Assembly: GCF_035594125.1 (NCBI RefSeq)
Contig: NC_087186.1
Location: 1,327,728-1,391,727 of the forward strand
Reading direction: 5' to 3'
Length of the DNA stretch: 64,000 nt
DNA from: Scylla paramamosain
Taxonomy: Eukaryota; Arthropoda; Malacostraca; Decapoda; Portunidae
In this document: positions 24,491 to 41,892 of the stretch, piece after piece
Layout: each line of letters starts with the position of its first letter
Position numbering within the stretch: the first letter of the stretch is position 1
Position numbers and translations under genes: made by a program
Notes under the pieces: generated by a model
What the model saw: the letters and a program-made list of their open reading frames with translations, nothing else
Databases searched by the model: none
What the model was told of the DNA's origin: nothing

Positions 24491-25458
24491 ACACTTTTTG
24501 GGGGGGTAAGGAAACGTTATTTCCAAAAGCGTGTCTTTTGAGTTTTTATGAGTGTGTTTGGCATCAATACCCTAAAAAAATACATTTTAAAGACCCTTAA
24601 TAAGAAAAAAAAAACATTACCCAAAACGTGTCTTTTTTTTTTTTTTTAGCTACTTACGCACCAAAACACGCATGCACAAATCCCTATAAGGAGAAATAGA
24701 ACAACATTACAAAAAAAACGTGTATTTCAGTGTTTTTGAGCTTGTTACCCAGAAACGAGCCAAAATACACGGAAAGTACCCTTTTATGGGGAAACAAAAA
24801 AGACATTACGAAAAATGTGTATTATGAGTGTTTTAGGTCTCCAAAAACGCGAAAACGCATGAATAGTACTCTATATGAAGAAACCAATAAAGGTTTACCA
24901 AATACGTGTATTTTCAGTATTTTCACATAGTTATGTACCAAAAGCGTAAAAATGTATGCAAAGTACCATCTAAAGAGAAACGAAACGACATTTCCAGAAA
25001 TTTGTCTTTTGAGTGATTGTAAGGGTTAGAAGCACCAAAACGCTAAAAAGAATGGAAAGCTCCATATAGGGGAAAACAAAAGAACTTAACAAGAAAGCTG
25101 TGTCATATAAGTTTTTTTTGAGCTACTTACTTAGCAAAACGCTAGAACGCATGGAAAACACTTTATTGGAGAATTAGAATACTATTAGAAGAAACGTGAG
25201 TTTTGAGTTTTTTTTTTTTTTTTTTACATTGTTACTAAAATACCAAAATGCATACAAATAATCACATATGGGGAAACTAAAGGACATCGCGAGAAACATG
25301 TATTATGGGTGTGTTTTAGCTTGTACGGTACGAGAACGGAACTATGCATGAATATCACTATATAGAGAACAAAAAAATTTCCAGAAACGCTTTTTTTTTT
25401 ACATTGTTAGGTACTAAAACGCCAGAATACATGCAAAACACCCTATTAAGGAAAAAAT

Positions 25459-25559
<101 letters not shown>

Positions 25560-25904
25560 GAAGCGTGTCCTTTTGAGTGTTTACGAGCCATTTAGGCACC
25601 AATATCGCAAAAAAAAAAAAAAAAACATGGAAAACACCCTAAATAGGAAAATAAAAGCAACTTAACCAAATTGAGTGTATTTTTTTTAGCAATTTATGTA
25701 CTAAAACGCTAAAACGTTGGAAAACACTCTTTATAGAGAAATAGGATAACTTTACCACAAAAATATATTTTGAGTGTTTTTGAGCTTTTAAGGAAGAAAA
25801 ACGCCAAAATGCATGCAAAGTACCCACTATGGGGAAAGAAATAGCATCACAAGAAACGTACATTTGATTTTTTTTTTTTTATTCTTTAGTATTAAAACGA
25901 GAAA

Positions 25905-27735
25905 AAAAAATTACAGAAACATTTGATTTTGAGTGTTCATAAAAGTGTTAGGCACCAAAACGCTAAAAATCATGTAAAGCTCCCTTTATAGGATTTCAAA
26001 TATATATATAAAAAAAGAAAAAAAATGTATTTTGAACATTTTTTTTCAGCTATTAACGCTAAAATGCATGCAACATAACCTTCATGCTGAAACACAAAAA
26101 AGTTTAAGAAAACATGCATTTTGAGAGTTTTCAGCTTGTTACGTAAAAAAAAAAGAAAAAAAAAACGCTAAAATGCATGGAAAGTATTCTTCATGGGGAA
26201 ACGAAAGAGCGTTATGAGAAACTTCTATTACGAATGTTTTTGATCTTCTTAGGTATCAAAACACTAAAGCCTATAAATACTACTCTATGCGAAGAAACAG
26301 AAAAATTATACACAAAAATGTGTTTTCACTGTTATTCACATTGTTAGGTTCCAAAACGCCAAAATATATGGGGAATAAAGCCTCTATAGGGTAACGGAAC
26401 GACATTTCCAGAAGCATGACTTTGGAGTGTTTATGAGCGTGTTAGGCACCAAAACGCTAAAAAAAAAATCATTGAAAGCTCTCGTTATAGGAAAAAAAAA
26501 AAAAGTGTCTTTTTAGTGAGAAAAAAAAATGACAGAAACATGTGATTTTGAGTGTTCATAAAAGTGTTAGCCACCAAAACGCAAAAAAATCATGTAAAGC
26601 TCCCTTTATAGGATTTCAAATTTATATATAAAAAAAAATCGATTTTGAACGGGTTTTTTTTTAGCTATTAACGCTAAAATGCATGCAACATAGCCTTCAT
26701 GCTGAAACACACAAAAAAGTTTAAGAAAACATGCATTTTGAGAGTTTTCAGCTTGTTACATAAAAAAAAAAAAAAAAAAACGCTAAAATACATGGAAAGT
26801 ATTCTACATGGGGAAAGGAAAGAGCGTTATGAGAAACTTCTATTACGAATGTTTTTGATCTTCTTAGGTATCAAAACACTAAAGCGTATAAATACTACTC
26901 TATGCGAAGAAACAGAAAAATTATACACAAAAATGTGTGTTTTCACTGTTTTTCACAGTTAGGTTCCAAAACGCCAAAATATATGGGGAATAAAGCCTCT
27001 ATAGGGTAACGGAACGACATTTCCAGAAGCATGACTTTGGAGTGTTTATGAGCGTGTTAGGCACCAAAACGCTAAAAAAAATCATTGAAAGCTCTCTTAT
27101 AGGAAAAAAAAAAAAGTGTCTTTTTAGTGAGAAAAAAATGACAGAAACATGTGATTTTGAGTGTTCATAAAAGTGTTAGGCACCAAAACGCTAATAATCA
27201 TGTAAAGCTCCCTTTATAGGATTTCAAATTTATATAAAAAAAAAATTTATTTTGAACGTTTTTTTTTAGCTATTAACGCTAAAATGCATGCAACATAGCC
27301 TTCATGCTGAAACACACAAAAAAGTTTAAGAAAACATGCATTTTGAGAGTTTTCAGCTTGTTACGTAAAAAAGAAAAAAAAAAAGCGCTAAAATGCATGG
27401 AAAGTATTCTACATGGGGAAAGGAAAGAGCGTTATGAGAAACTTCTATTACGAATGTTTTTGATCTTCTTAGGTATCAAAACACTAAAGCGTATAAATAC
27501 TACTCTATGCAAAGAAACAGAAAAATTATACACAAAAACGTGTGTTTTCACTGTTTTTCACATTGTTAACTTCCGAAACGCCAAAATATATGGGGAATAA
27601 AGCCTCTATACGGTAACGGAACGACTTTTCCAGAAGCATGACTTTGGAGTGTTTATGAACGTGTTAGGCACCAAAACACTAAAAAAAAAATAATTGAAAG
27701 CTCTCGTTATAGGAAAAAAAAACAAAAAGTGTCTT
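25905..27735 (-). repeat. Three tandem copies of a ~610-bp higher-order unit
   Basis: Units of about 614, 609 and 607 bp (25,905-26,518, 26,519-27,127, 27,128-27,735) are far more alike than neighbouring monomers. The anchor ATGCTGAAACACA recurs at 26,084, 26,699 and 27,304. Read in reverse, each unit holds D-C-B-A-E-D monomers plus a C fragment, so it is a six-monomer derivative of the five-monomer array. Differences between units are mainly A/T run lengths. Confidence 0.95.
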
Positions 27736-30700
27736 TTTAGTGTTTTTAAGCTACTTATGTACCAGAACGCTAAAACGCATGCGAAACACCCTTTATGGAG
27801 AAACCCAATAATATTACCAAGAACAAGTATTCTAAATGTATTTGATATTCTTACTTACAAAAACGTCAAAATGCATCCAAAGTACGCTATATGTGGAAAT
27901 GAAAGGACACTATGAGAAACGTGTATAATAAGTGTTTTTAATCTTCTAATGTATTAAAATGACAAAACGCTTGAATAGCACTCCATATGGAGAAACAAAA
28001 CAATATTACCATAAACGTTTATTTTATGTGTGTTTCACATTGTTAGGTACCAGAACACCAAAATGCATGTAAAGCCCCTTATATGAAGGAACGTAAAAAA
28101 AAATAAATAAATAAATAAAAAAAAAAACGTGTCTTTAGGTGATTATAAGCGTGTTATACACCAAAACGCTAAAAATCATCAAAGTCAAACTATATGGGAA
28201 TACAAAATAACATCACGAAAAACGTGTCTTTTGAGTGTTTTTGAGCTTCTTGAGTATGAAAACGCTAAAACGCATGCAAAACATTTTTTTTTTCTTTGTA
28301 GAAAGAGAATAACATTATAAACAAAAAAAAAGTATTTAGAGTATTTCTGAGGTTGTTATGTACAAAAACGATGAAGTCCATGGAAAGTGCCCTCTATAGG
28401 GTAACGAAAGAATGTTAAGAGAAACGTGCATTATGAGTGCCTTCAACCTTCTCAGATATCAAAACGCTATGATGCATGTATCTACTCTATATGAAGAAAC
28501 AGAAAAAGAAAGTAAATAAACAAATAAATAAACAAATAAAAAATTACCGGAAACATGTATTTATAGTATTTTTCACAATGTTAAGTTTGCAAAACGCCAA
28601 AATGCATGCAAAGCCCCCTATATGGGGAAAGGAAACGAGATTTCCAGAAACATGTCTTTTGAGTGTCTATCAGCGTGCTAGACACCAAAATGAAAAAAAA
28701 TTATAGGAACCACACTATATGGGATTACAAAACATTACGAAAATCCAGTCTATTGAGTGTTTTCAAACTTACGTAGCAAAAGGCTAAAACCTATTGAAAA
28801 CACTCATATTATTGCGAAAGAAAATAACATTACCAAAAACAAATATTTTTAGTGTTTTTGAGCTTGATACGTAGGGAAACGCCAAAATGCCTACCAAATA
28901 CGCTATATGGGGAAACGAAAAGACATTACAAGAAACGTACATTATAAGTTTTCTGTTTTTTTTTTTGTTTAATCTCTTTAGATACCAAATGGCAAAAACG
29001 CATTAATAGCACTCAATGGAGAAAAAGTATAACATTACCTAAACATGTATTTTGAGTTTTTTTTTTTTTTAATATTATTAGGTATCAAAATGCAAAAATG
29101 TCTGCAAAGCCCCTTATATAGGGAAACGAAAGGACATTAAAAAAACGTATTATTTCAATGTTTTTGTGCATGTTAGTCACGAAAAAGCTAAAAAGCATGG
29201 AAAGAACCCTATATGTGCATAGATAACACCATTACAAAATGGCGTTTTTTGTGTATTTTTCAGTTTCTTACGTAGCATAGCGCTAGAACGCGTGGAATGC
29301 ATCATCTATGGAAAAGCAAAATAACATTGCCAACACCAAATATTTTGAGTATTTTTGAACTTGCTAAAAAAAAAAAAAAAAATCGACATAATATATTCAA
29401 TGTACTCTATATAAGGAAAATAAAGGATATTACGATAAAAATGTATTATGAGTTTTTTTTTGTTTCTTAGGTACCAAAATGCTTAAAAGCATAAATAGCA
29501 GTCTGTATAAAGAAACGGAACATATTTACAAAAAACCCGTATTTTTTGTTTTTCGCATTGTTAGGTACCAGAACGCCAAACTGCATGCAAGGTACCCTAT
29601 ATGGGGAAAAAGAAACGAGATTTCAGAATGGTTTCTTTTGAGTGTTTATGATCCTGCTAGACACCATAACGATAAAAAGCATGGAAAGATCTTTATAAGT
29701 TAAACCAAAACAACATTACCAAAAACGTCACTTTCAGAGGTTTTTTTTTTTTGTTTTGTTTTTCTTTTTACGTACCAAAAGGTAAAACACATGCATAAAA
29801 AGAAAGAAAAATAGTATAACTTTATTACAAACTTGTACTTTGAGGCTTTTTGAGCTTATTAAGTAGAAATAAACCAAAATGCATGCAAAATACTCTATAT
29901 GCGGAAATAAAAAAAAATATTGAAACGATAATATATTATGAGAAAATTATCATGAGAGCTTCTGACCTTTTTAGGTATGAAAATTGAAAAAAAAAAAAAA
30001 AAACACGAATGACACTTTACTTATAAAAGTTTTTAAACGTGGGCTTTGAGTGTTTTTCACCTTGTTAGGTACCAATATCCCAAAATAACTATAAATCCTA
30101 ATACATGGGAAACGAAACGATATTGTCATAAACGTGTTTTTTTTTTTTTTGAGTGTTTTGAACGCTTTATGCACGAAAACGAAAAAAAAAAAAGGGACGG
30201 ACCTTATATGTCAAAATAAAACAATATTACCAAAAACGATTTTTTTTTTTTTTCACTTACGTACCAAACACTGAAACGCATGGAAAACACCATTTATGAC
30301 GAAACAGATTAACATTACCAAAAGCAAGTATTTTGAATGATTTTGAGCATCTTACGTAGAAAAACGACAAAATGCATGCAAAGTATCCTATATGGTGAAA
30401 TGAAAAGTCAGTACGAGAAATGTGCATTATGAGTGTTTTTTTTTTTTTATTCTTAGGTAACAAAACCGGAAAACGCATGAATAACACTATAAGGAGAAAC
30501 AGAACAACATTACCAAAATAGTGTATTTTGAGTGTTTTTTTTTCACATTTAGGTACTAAAACGAAAAAAAAAAAAACATTTATAGCTCCCTACATGGGGA
30601 GACGTATCGAAATTTTCAGAAAAAAGTGCATTTTGAGTGGTTATGAACGTGGTAATCAACAAAATGGTAAAAAAAAAATAAATAAATAAATAAAATAAAT

Positions 30701-31067
30701 ACATCGAAATCAACCCATATGGGATTACAACATTTTACGAAAAACTTGTCTTTTAAGTGATCTTACATAAAAAAAATCCAAAACAAATACAAAATACCTT
30801 CATAGAGCAATAGAATAACGTTACCAAAATCGCGTCTTTTTATTTATTTTTTTTTATATTGTTACGTAGAAAAACACCAAAATGCATGCAGACAACTCTT
30901 ATTACGAAAATAAAAACATATTTCAAGAAATTTTTACATTTACATTTTTACGTACCAAAATGTCAAAATGCTTGCAAAACATAGGGAAACGAAAAAAAAA
31001 AAAAAAAGCATTACAAGAAACATGTCTTGATTTTTTTGAGCGTGCTAGGCATCCAAACGCTAAAAGT

Positions 31068-33160
<2,093 letters not shown>

Positions 33161-33425
33161 TGAAGACGCAGTAGGCACCTGGCAAAACGATAATTACTCC
33201 CACTGAGATCTAAAGCACTGGATCAGTGAGTGCTGTGAACTTATCATTAAACCCAGCTGTGACCTCACTGAACAATTCCCTTTGTGTCTCACAACACAAG
33301 GGGGTAATAGCGCCATGCCCTCTAAAGACCACTCTCTTCTTTCACACAAAACTACAAACACCCTTCACTCAAAATAAAAAAAAATATAATGGCGACTCCT
33401 ACACCATCCTCGGATTTCCTATCTG
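33161..33425 (+). mobile_element. LINE-J copy 4, 5' piece
   Basis: Matches the LINE-J 5' untranslated region of copies 1 and 2 (ACGATAATTACTCCCA, AAACCCAGCTGTGACCTCAC, CACAACACAAGGGGG) and the first codons ATGGCGACTCCTACACC near 33,389. It is cut at ATCTG (33,421-33,425) by the Gypsy element and resumes at 42,570. Confidence 0.93.
33421..33425. other. Left target-site duplication of the Gypsy element (ATCTG)
   Basis: ATCTG directly precedes the first LTR base and is repeated at 42,570-42,574 after the element. In uninterrupted LINE-J copy 1 the same place reads CCCCATCTGGGGAGG once. A 5-bp duplication fits Gypsy integrases. Confidence 0.8.
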
Positions 33426-33694
33426 AGTAACGGTGGCACATAATTAACAATAATATGTATTGTATTTATAATGCCTTGCCTGATTAGCAATATGTGTATG
33501 TATACATATATGTATAAGTGTAGATAGTGGGTGTTGGCGGATAAGGGTGGGGCGGATATGATCACGCCACCGTACGTCACACACACACACCATGGAACTT
33601 TCCATACTCCTTTTATTGCCATCGATAAGTAATCGGTAGCACCTACATTATAGTATCTAAGTATTCTCCATAGTTAATCTCTCTCTAATGTATT
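33426..33694 (+). repeat. 5' LTR, partial
   Basis: About 269 bp (AGTAACGGTGGCACATAATT to CTCTCTAATGTATT) match 41,893-42,161 almost base for base. After that the two ends diverge: the 3' copy continues about 408 bp to the target duplication with no counterpart here. Part of this LTR has therefore probably been deleted or replaced. Confidence 0.88.
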
Positions 33695-34634
<940 letters not shown>

Positions 34635-35543
34635 ATGGCTAAAGCTGAGAAGTTAGCTGAAATTTATGAACTGGAGTGTCATTTCCAAGCGGAAAATAGT
34701 GATAGTAGATCATCAGAAGCATTATCAACGGAACCAAAACCCACTACAGTGGAAAATACCGTGCCTCATGAGGACGGAAACGTGTTGATTACAAGATCAG
34801 GGAATAAATACCCATCATTATCAGCAGCAACCATGTCTAATCCTAATGCTTCTGCTTCAGCCTCTACTGGCTCTCCTCATGCCTTGCATGCATCTACTAC
34901 ACTTAAGACACTTCCTATTCCTGAAACAATATCAGCATTTCGCGGAGAAAACCCGCAAGAAAGGGCTCATGATTTCATCCGTTTGTGTGAGGATGTTATG
35001 ACAAGATCAAATACTATCACCAATGAAGACAAGATCTCTTTCGTCAGATCTAAATTGGCTGGAGAAGCAGCACACATGATGAATACCAGCGCTTTCAGTC
35101 CGCTTGAAATATGGACTAGTTATGCAAATTTTAAGAAAAATTTCTTGAACATTTTTGGGGATAAGAGTCAAACTGACCTCATGGTACTAGCCTCCAAGGT
35201 GGGTCTTAGATTTGCAGCTGAAATTAACTCTTTTCACGAAATGAAAGCCTTAATCCCTACACACCAGTTCGTAACGGACTTCATGGATGTCTTACGACTT
35301 AACAACTGGTTCCAAGGAAACAGTATGACAGAAACAGATTTCAGAAGACTTCTGGAATTCATCTTTTACATATCATTGGTGAATGGGGAAGTGAAGAAAA
35401 CCGCAAGTCATTTCAGTTTTAAACCGGGAGGCACAGTAGCTGACCTTGCAGTCCTGATTCGAGAGAAAAGAGGGCTACCTGGTACCTCTCCGGAAACTCA
35501 AACCTCACTGGTTGTTCCACTCATGGATGACGACCAATCTTAA
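34635..35543 (+). CDS. gag: Gag-like structural protein of the Gypsy element
   Basis: A 302-residue open frame in the gag position, upstream of a zinc knuckle and protease. The N-terminal 95 residues are Ser/Thr/Ala-rich and low complexity. Residues from about 96 (LPIPETISAFRGENPQERAHDF) to about 280 resemble a Gypsy capsid-type helical domain, with a hydrophobic KISFVRSKLAGEAAHMM segment and the WTSYANFKKNFLNIFG block. Gag would assemble cytoplasmic particles packaging the element RNA. The frame ends with TAA at 35,541 and the same frame reopens 15 bases later into the zinc-knuckle region. That is either a nonsense mutation splitting one gag or a true boundary; I favour a mutation. The ATG at 34,635 is the first in frame. 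Confidence 0.8.
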   Translation: MAKAEKLAEIYELECHFQAENSDSRSSEALSTEPKPTTVENTVPHEDGNVLITRSGNKYPSLSAATMSNPNASASASTGSPHALHASTTLKTLPIPETISAFRGENPQERAHDFIRLCEDVMTRSNTITNEDKISFVRSKLAGEAAHMMNTSAFSPLEIWTSYANFKKNFLNIFGDKSQTDLMVLASKVGLRFAAEINSFHEMKALIPTHQFVTDFMDVLRLNNWFQGNSMTETDFRRLLEFIFYISLVNGEVKKTASHFSFKPGGTVADLAVLIREKRGLPGTSPETQTSLVVPLMDDDQS

Positions 35544-35558
35544 CCTTGTGCGGCAGCC

Positions 35559-35857
35559 ATGGCAAAGCCTGGAAATGTCTGTTCGTACTGCCATAAAAAA
35601 GGTCATATAGAAAAAAGATGTTATAAGAAACAAAAAGACCAGAAATTGGCAGCGAATAAATCCGACTTGGAGAACAAAACAAAAGGGGGTAATCTCTCTG
35701 TTAGAACAAAACGAGGTGCATCGCCCCACGTGAAAACTGGTAGGACAAGGTCCTACAGGGACGTCGCTACCCAATACTGCCTCATACATGGCCAATGTAA
35801 ACACTCATCAGAGCAATGTAAAGATATAATCAATATGAGAATTGAAAAACAGACATA

Positions 35858-35858
<1 letters not shown>
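35559..35858 (+). pseudogene. Nucleocapsid-like region with CCHC zinc knuckle
   Basis: A 99-residue basic frame, in the same phase as gag. It shows CSYCHKKGHIEKRC at residues 8-21, a perfect C-X2-C-X4-H-X4-C knuckle, followed by Lys/Arg-rich sequence and a second Cys/His cluster (CLIHGQCKHSSEQC near 73-86). It would bind the genomic RNA. Its stop overlaps the next start (ATAATGG at 35,855-35,861), and the protease frame is -1 relative to it. That geometry is compatible with either -1 frameshifting or termination-reinitiation in gag-pol expression. Confidence 0.82.
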
Positions 35859-38276
<2,418 letters not shown>

Positions 38277-39177
38277 ACTATTAACAAATGCACCTGTACT
38301 TGCTTTCCCAGAGCATTCAGAGCCATTCATTATTTGCACGGATGCTTCTTCTCTAGGACTGGGAGCAGTACTGATGCAGACAGATGCCAGAGGTAAAAAC
38401 TATGTAATAGCATATGCAAGTCGTGTGCCTAATCCAGCAGAGTCTAATTACTCTGTCACTCATCAAGAAATACTTGCCGTAGTTTGGGCTTTAAAACATT
38501 TTAAGCACATTATCCTTGGATATCCAATTACAGTCTACACGGATCATGCACCCGTAATTGAACTTTTCAAAGGGAAAAAATTAACTGGACGAGTGGCAAG
38601 ATGGTACTGTACCATGCAGGAATTTGCTCTAGTAGTCAAGTACTTGCCAGGTCGTGCTAATATAGTAGCCGACGCACTTTCACGAAATGTGCCTGTGGGA
38701 ACTGTCAGTGACTCGATCCCTGTAAATAACTTCACCTTGAAGGAATTAAGCAAAGCACAGCGAGAGCATGAACTATGGTCTAAAGTCATACATGCTCTGG
38801 AGTCAGGTGAAGAAGATAATCTTCCACGTCTAAATATACCATTCTCTCAATTTTTCATGTCACCAGACAATGTTCTGTGTCGACATAATCCCCAAATGGG
38901 AGATTCTAGTAAACAGCACATCATTCCTGAGAGTTTAGTCCCTGTCATACTTATCTTAGTGCACGACATGCCAAGTGCAGGACATCCAGGAAGAGAGCAA
39001 ACTCTACAAGCAGCGCGTAAAAGCTATTATTGGCCTACCATGCGCACTGACATAGAAAATTATGTTGCCAGGTGTATATCATGTGCAAAGCACAAGGGTG
39101 CGGTAAAAGGACCAGCCCCAATACTGGAATATCCACTACCTGAGCGACCTTGGGACATTGTCTCATGTCTCCATTGA
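38277..39177 (+). pseudogene. pol: Pol: RNase H and integrase zinc-binding domain
   Basis: The frame continues from the previous piece. RNase H is indicated by FIICTDASSLGLGAVLMQ (first Asp), THQEILAVVWALKHFKH (Glu), TVYTDHAP (Asp) and GRANIVADALSR (final Asp). The integrase N-terminal HHCC finger follows: VHDMPSAGHPGREQTL with its two His, then YYWPTMRTDIENYVARCISC with its two Cys. The frame is lost by a 1-nt change near 39,165, just before the integrase core, where the coding sense passes to the frame opening at 39,158. Confidence 0.92.
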
Positions 39178-40142
39178 TCTTCTTCAATTACCCAAAAGTC
39201 AAAATGGCTCGCAGTATCTACTTATGTGTGTAGACCATTTTTCAAGGTTCGTGGTTCTCTCACCTTTAAAGGAAAAATCTGCTAAATATGTATCGCATGC
39301 GCTAGTAACTAAGTTGTTTTGTCCATACTCAACACCACGAGTGTTGTTAAGTGATAATGGATCTGAATTTCGCAATGAAATCCTACAAGGTATATGTACA
39401 CAGTACAAAATCAAGCACACCTACACTGTGGCTTACCATCCTTCTTCAAACGGACTGGTAGAAAGAGGAAACAAGAAAATCCTGGAGGTTCTTCGTCCAG
39501 TTGTAAACAGTCTCCATGATGACTGGGAGGACTGGTTACCACACGTTGGTGCCTGCATTAATAGTTCAATGTGTGAAAGTACTGGAAATCCCCACATTAT
39601 ATATTGTATGGTGAAGATAAAAATCTTCCTTATGATTTGTTGGCAAGTCCACAAACTCCAGTATACATCGTAGATGACTATGTTAAACAACATATGGGAC
39701 TGCCACGTGTAAGCCTGGTCGCTTCTTGCAGCTTCCCTTATTTCTTATGTTCTTATGTTCTTATGTCTTCAAGGACATTCATGCTAAAGTCCGAAGTAGG
39801 CAACAAGCTTCTAGGGCAGAAATGATGGCTAGACAACACAAGCATGCGATCCCTGTCACGATACAGGTTGGAGACACAGTTAAAGTTCGTCATCCGGACA
39901 GGACCTCCAAACTCTCCCCAAAATTTAGTGGTCCATGCTCGGTTGTCCGCCAGTTACACGGTAACAAATTTGAGGTGCATAACCCTCTTCTTAACACTTT
40001 TGAGATAGTACATAGTGATCAGCTTGTGAAGACTAATGCTCAGACGGAGTCATCAACAGAGAGTACTACTGATCAAGTTACAAACAATAATTCTACTAAT
40101 ACTATAAAGACGCATAGGTATAACCTGCTCTCACGCAGCTAA
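39158..40142 (+). pseudogene. pol: Pol: integrase core and C-terminal domain, interrupted
   Basis: The DDE integrase core shows MCVDHFSRF (first Asp), LLSDNGSEFRNEI (second Asp) and HPSSNGLVERGNKKI (Glu). The spacing between the second Asp and the Glu is close to the family's 35 residues. A frameshift near 39,600 moves to the frame reading YGEDKNLPYDLLASPQTP. At about 39,695 a CR1 3' tail of roughly 70 bp is inserted, and the sequence resumes with AKVRSRQQASRAEMM, the GDTVKVRHPDRTSKLSPKFSGP C-terminal block (SH3-like GPF/Y region) and HSDQLVKT, ending at TAA 40,140. It would have joined cDNA to target DNA and is now broken. Confidence 0.92.
39694..39765 (+). mobile_element. 72-bp CR1/L2-like 3' tail inserted in integrase gene
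   Basis: GGGACTGCCACGTGTAAGCC, the GCTTCTTGCAGCTTCC segment and three TTATGTTC-type units match the last bases of the CR1-like element at 9,761-9,826 with only a few changes. This is an extreme 5' truncation, and it postdates the Gypsy insertion. Confidence 0.9.
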
Positions 40143-40161
40143 TTGCCTGCATTATTTACAG

Positions 40162-41839
40162 ATGGCACTGGGCCTCCTGGTTACCTACTTGAGCATGCTG
40201 CAAGTGCTACAAGCGTCCACTGCGTTGCATGTCAAACCGGGGGCTCTCACCACACATCTTGGGGAAGTAACCTTAATAGAAGATGTTCTTCTGGTTCGAT
40301 ATCCTTTTTCTACCTTATTTTCCGTACCTTCGGACCTCGACACAGTCTTAAAAACTTTGGATAACTCCTTACAGGAACTGGAATCCTTACTTGCTGATGA
40401 AACGCATAGACAGACACAAGTTTTCTCTCAAACCATAATCAAAGCTTTAAAAGCATGGTAGAATTCTTGCATGAGAAATTGAACCAATCTCAGCATGACT
40501 ACAACCTTCATCCAGTGCACACTCGTACCAAAAGTGGACTCATAGATGGGTTGGGACAACTGTCTCAATATCTTTTTGGCACTACCTTGGACGAAGATGT
40601 ACAGGATTTAAGGAAACATTATGATCAACTAATAACGGTTGCAGCTACTAATAAGAAGGTCCTGAACCTACATCACAATAAAATAGTTAAATTAGAATCT
40701 AACCTCAATGAGTTATTACAGTACTCGAATGATTTAACTACTGTGCTTGATAATGCCTTACATAGTTTAGATGTGATAAATCACGTTGTGGTTATAGATC
40801 AAGCTTTGCATGTATTCGAAGCTTCCTTGGATTCAGTACTCTCCATTAATGAAGCGATAATTCGCAACATGGTGGATGCTGTCAATGGCAGGGTAACAAC
40901 TTCACTATTTCCTGTAGAGGATTTGCTTCACACAATAGAAATTGGTCAGTCAACCTGCAAATTGACACCAGTGTATGCAGCGGACATGATCCAATATTAC
41001 TATCCATTGCTAGAAGTTACCTTAACCACAGATGCAATAATTGTAAACATACCTTTTAAATCTCAGTATCATTTTGAGGCCTATGAGATTAAACATTTTC
41101 CATTTTCCGTTAATAATTCTGTGATGACATTGGACATGAATCCCTACTTAGTGCTAATAGCCAAGGATTTTTCATTATATACAATTGGAGATTTAACTGA
41201 ATTAAAACGTTGTTAATCTTCATACTTACATTTGTACCATTGTTCAAGTATCCAATTTGCCTTCTTACCTGTAGTAAAAGATATTTGTGAAGTCGTCTTG
41301 ACACGTTCAGAGGTGTCTGCAGCTCTAACACTCTGTCCATACAAGCATGTGGTTTCAAAACCTATTTCCTATTGCAATTTTCATGGATATCATTACTTTT
41401 ATTTCACAGAAAACTTTTATGTCTCAGTGACTTGCCCAGAAGGGACCACCTATGAGGAGGTTATAGGACGTTATGCGGTACAAGATGCTTGTCATGTACG
41501 TTCTAGTAAACTAACCATTTACCCTTCTGGGATTCACTTAGCTTTCACGACAGACCTTTCACCTTCCTGGAAAATTTGACAAAGTCAAGGATTTCTTTTA
41601 TAACAAATTCCTTATCCGCTCTTTCCTTCTCAAACACAGAAGAGTTTTCAGAGGCTATAGAGACATCTTTACCAGTATATCTGAAACCTGGGATTCTCTA
41701 TCCAAGTGTCCTGACACCTTGCCTTATTTTAATGTTTTTGTTAATATTCTTATATGTGTGTGTTAGGAAAGCCTTAAATTTGTATATATATCTTGAAAGT
41801 AGACGTAAACGTCTTAATGAAGGAGTTTCATACACATAA
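40162..41839 (+). pseudogene. env: Envelope-like region of the Gypsy element (baculovirus F/errantivirus-type), broken
   Basis: Located directly after pol, in the env position. It has four pieces. 40,162-40,461 starts with a hydrophobic signal-peptide-like N-terminus (LLVTYLSMLQVLQAS). 40,455-41,216 carries a basic site followed by SGLIDGLGQLSQYLFG, resembling the furin-site-plus-fusion-peptide region of F-type fusion proteins, then a long heptad-like helical stretch. 41,232-41,579 is Cys-containing ectodomain. 41,576-41,839 has a C-terminal membrane anchor (LTPCLILMFLLIFLYVCV). Breaks are a frameshift near 40,455, a TAA at 41,214 and a frameshift near 41,576. The F-type assignment rests on motif style and position only. 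It cannot produce a complete protein. Confidence 0.78.
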
Positions 41840-41892
41840 CATGGTTAGGTACACTGTATTCGCGAGGACGCGTCAAGTAGGTGACCGAGCGA

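Noticed and set aside
26699..27600. Two near-identical small frames starting MLKHTKKFKKTCILRVF
   Set aside because: They lie at the same position in the 610-bp satellite units and end in repeat sequence; the similarity is due to tandem duplication of satellite DNA, not a gene pair.
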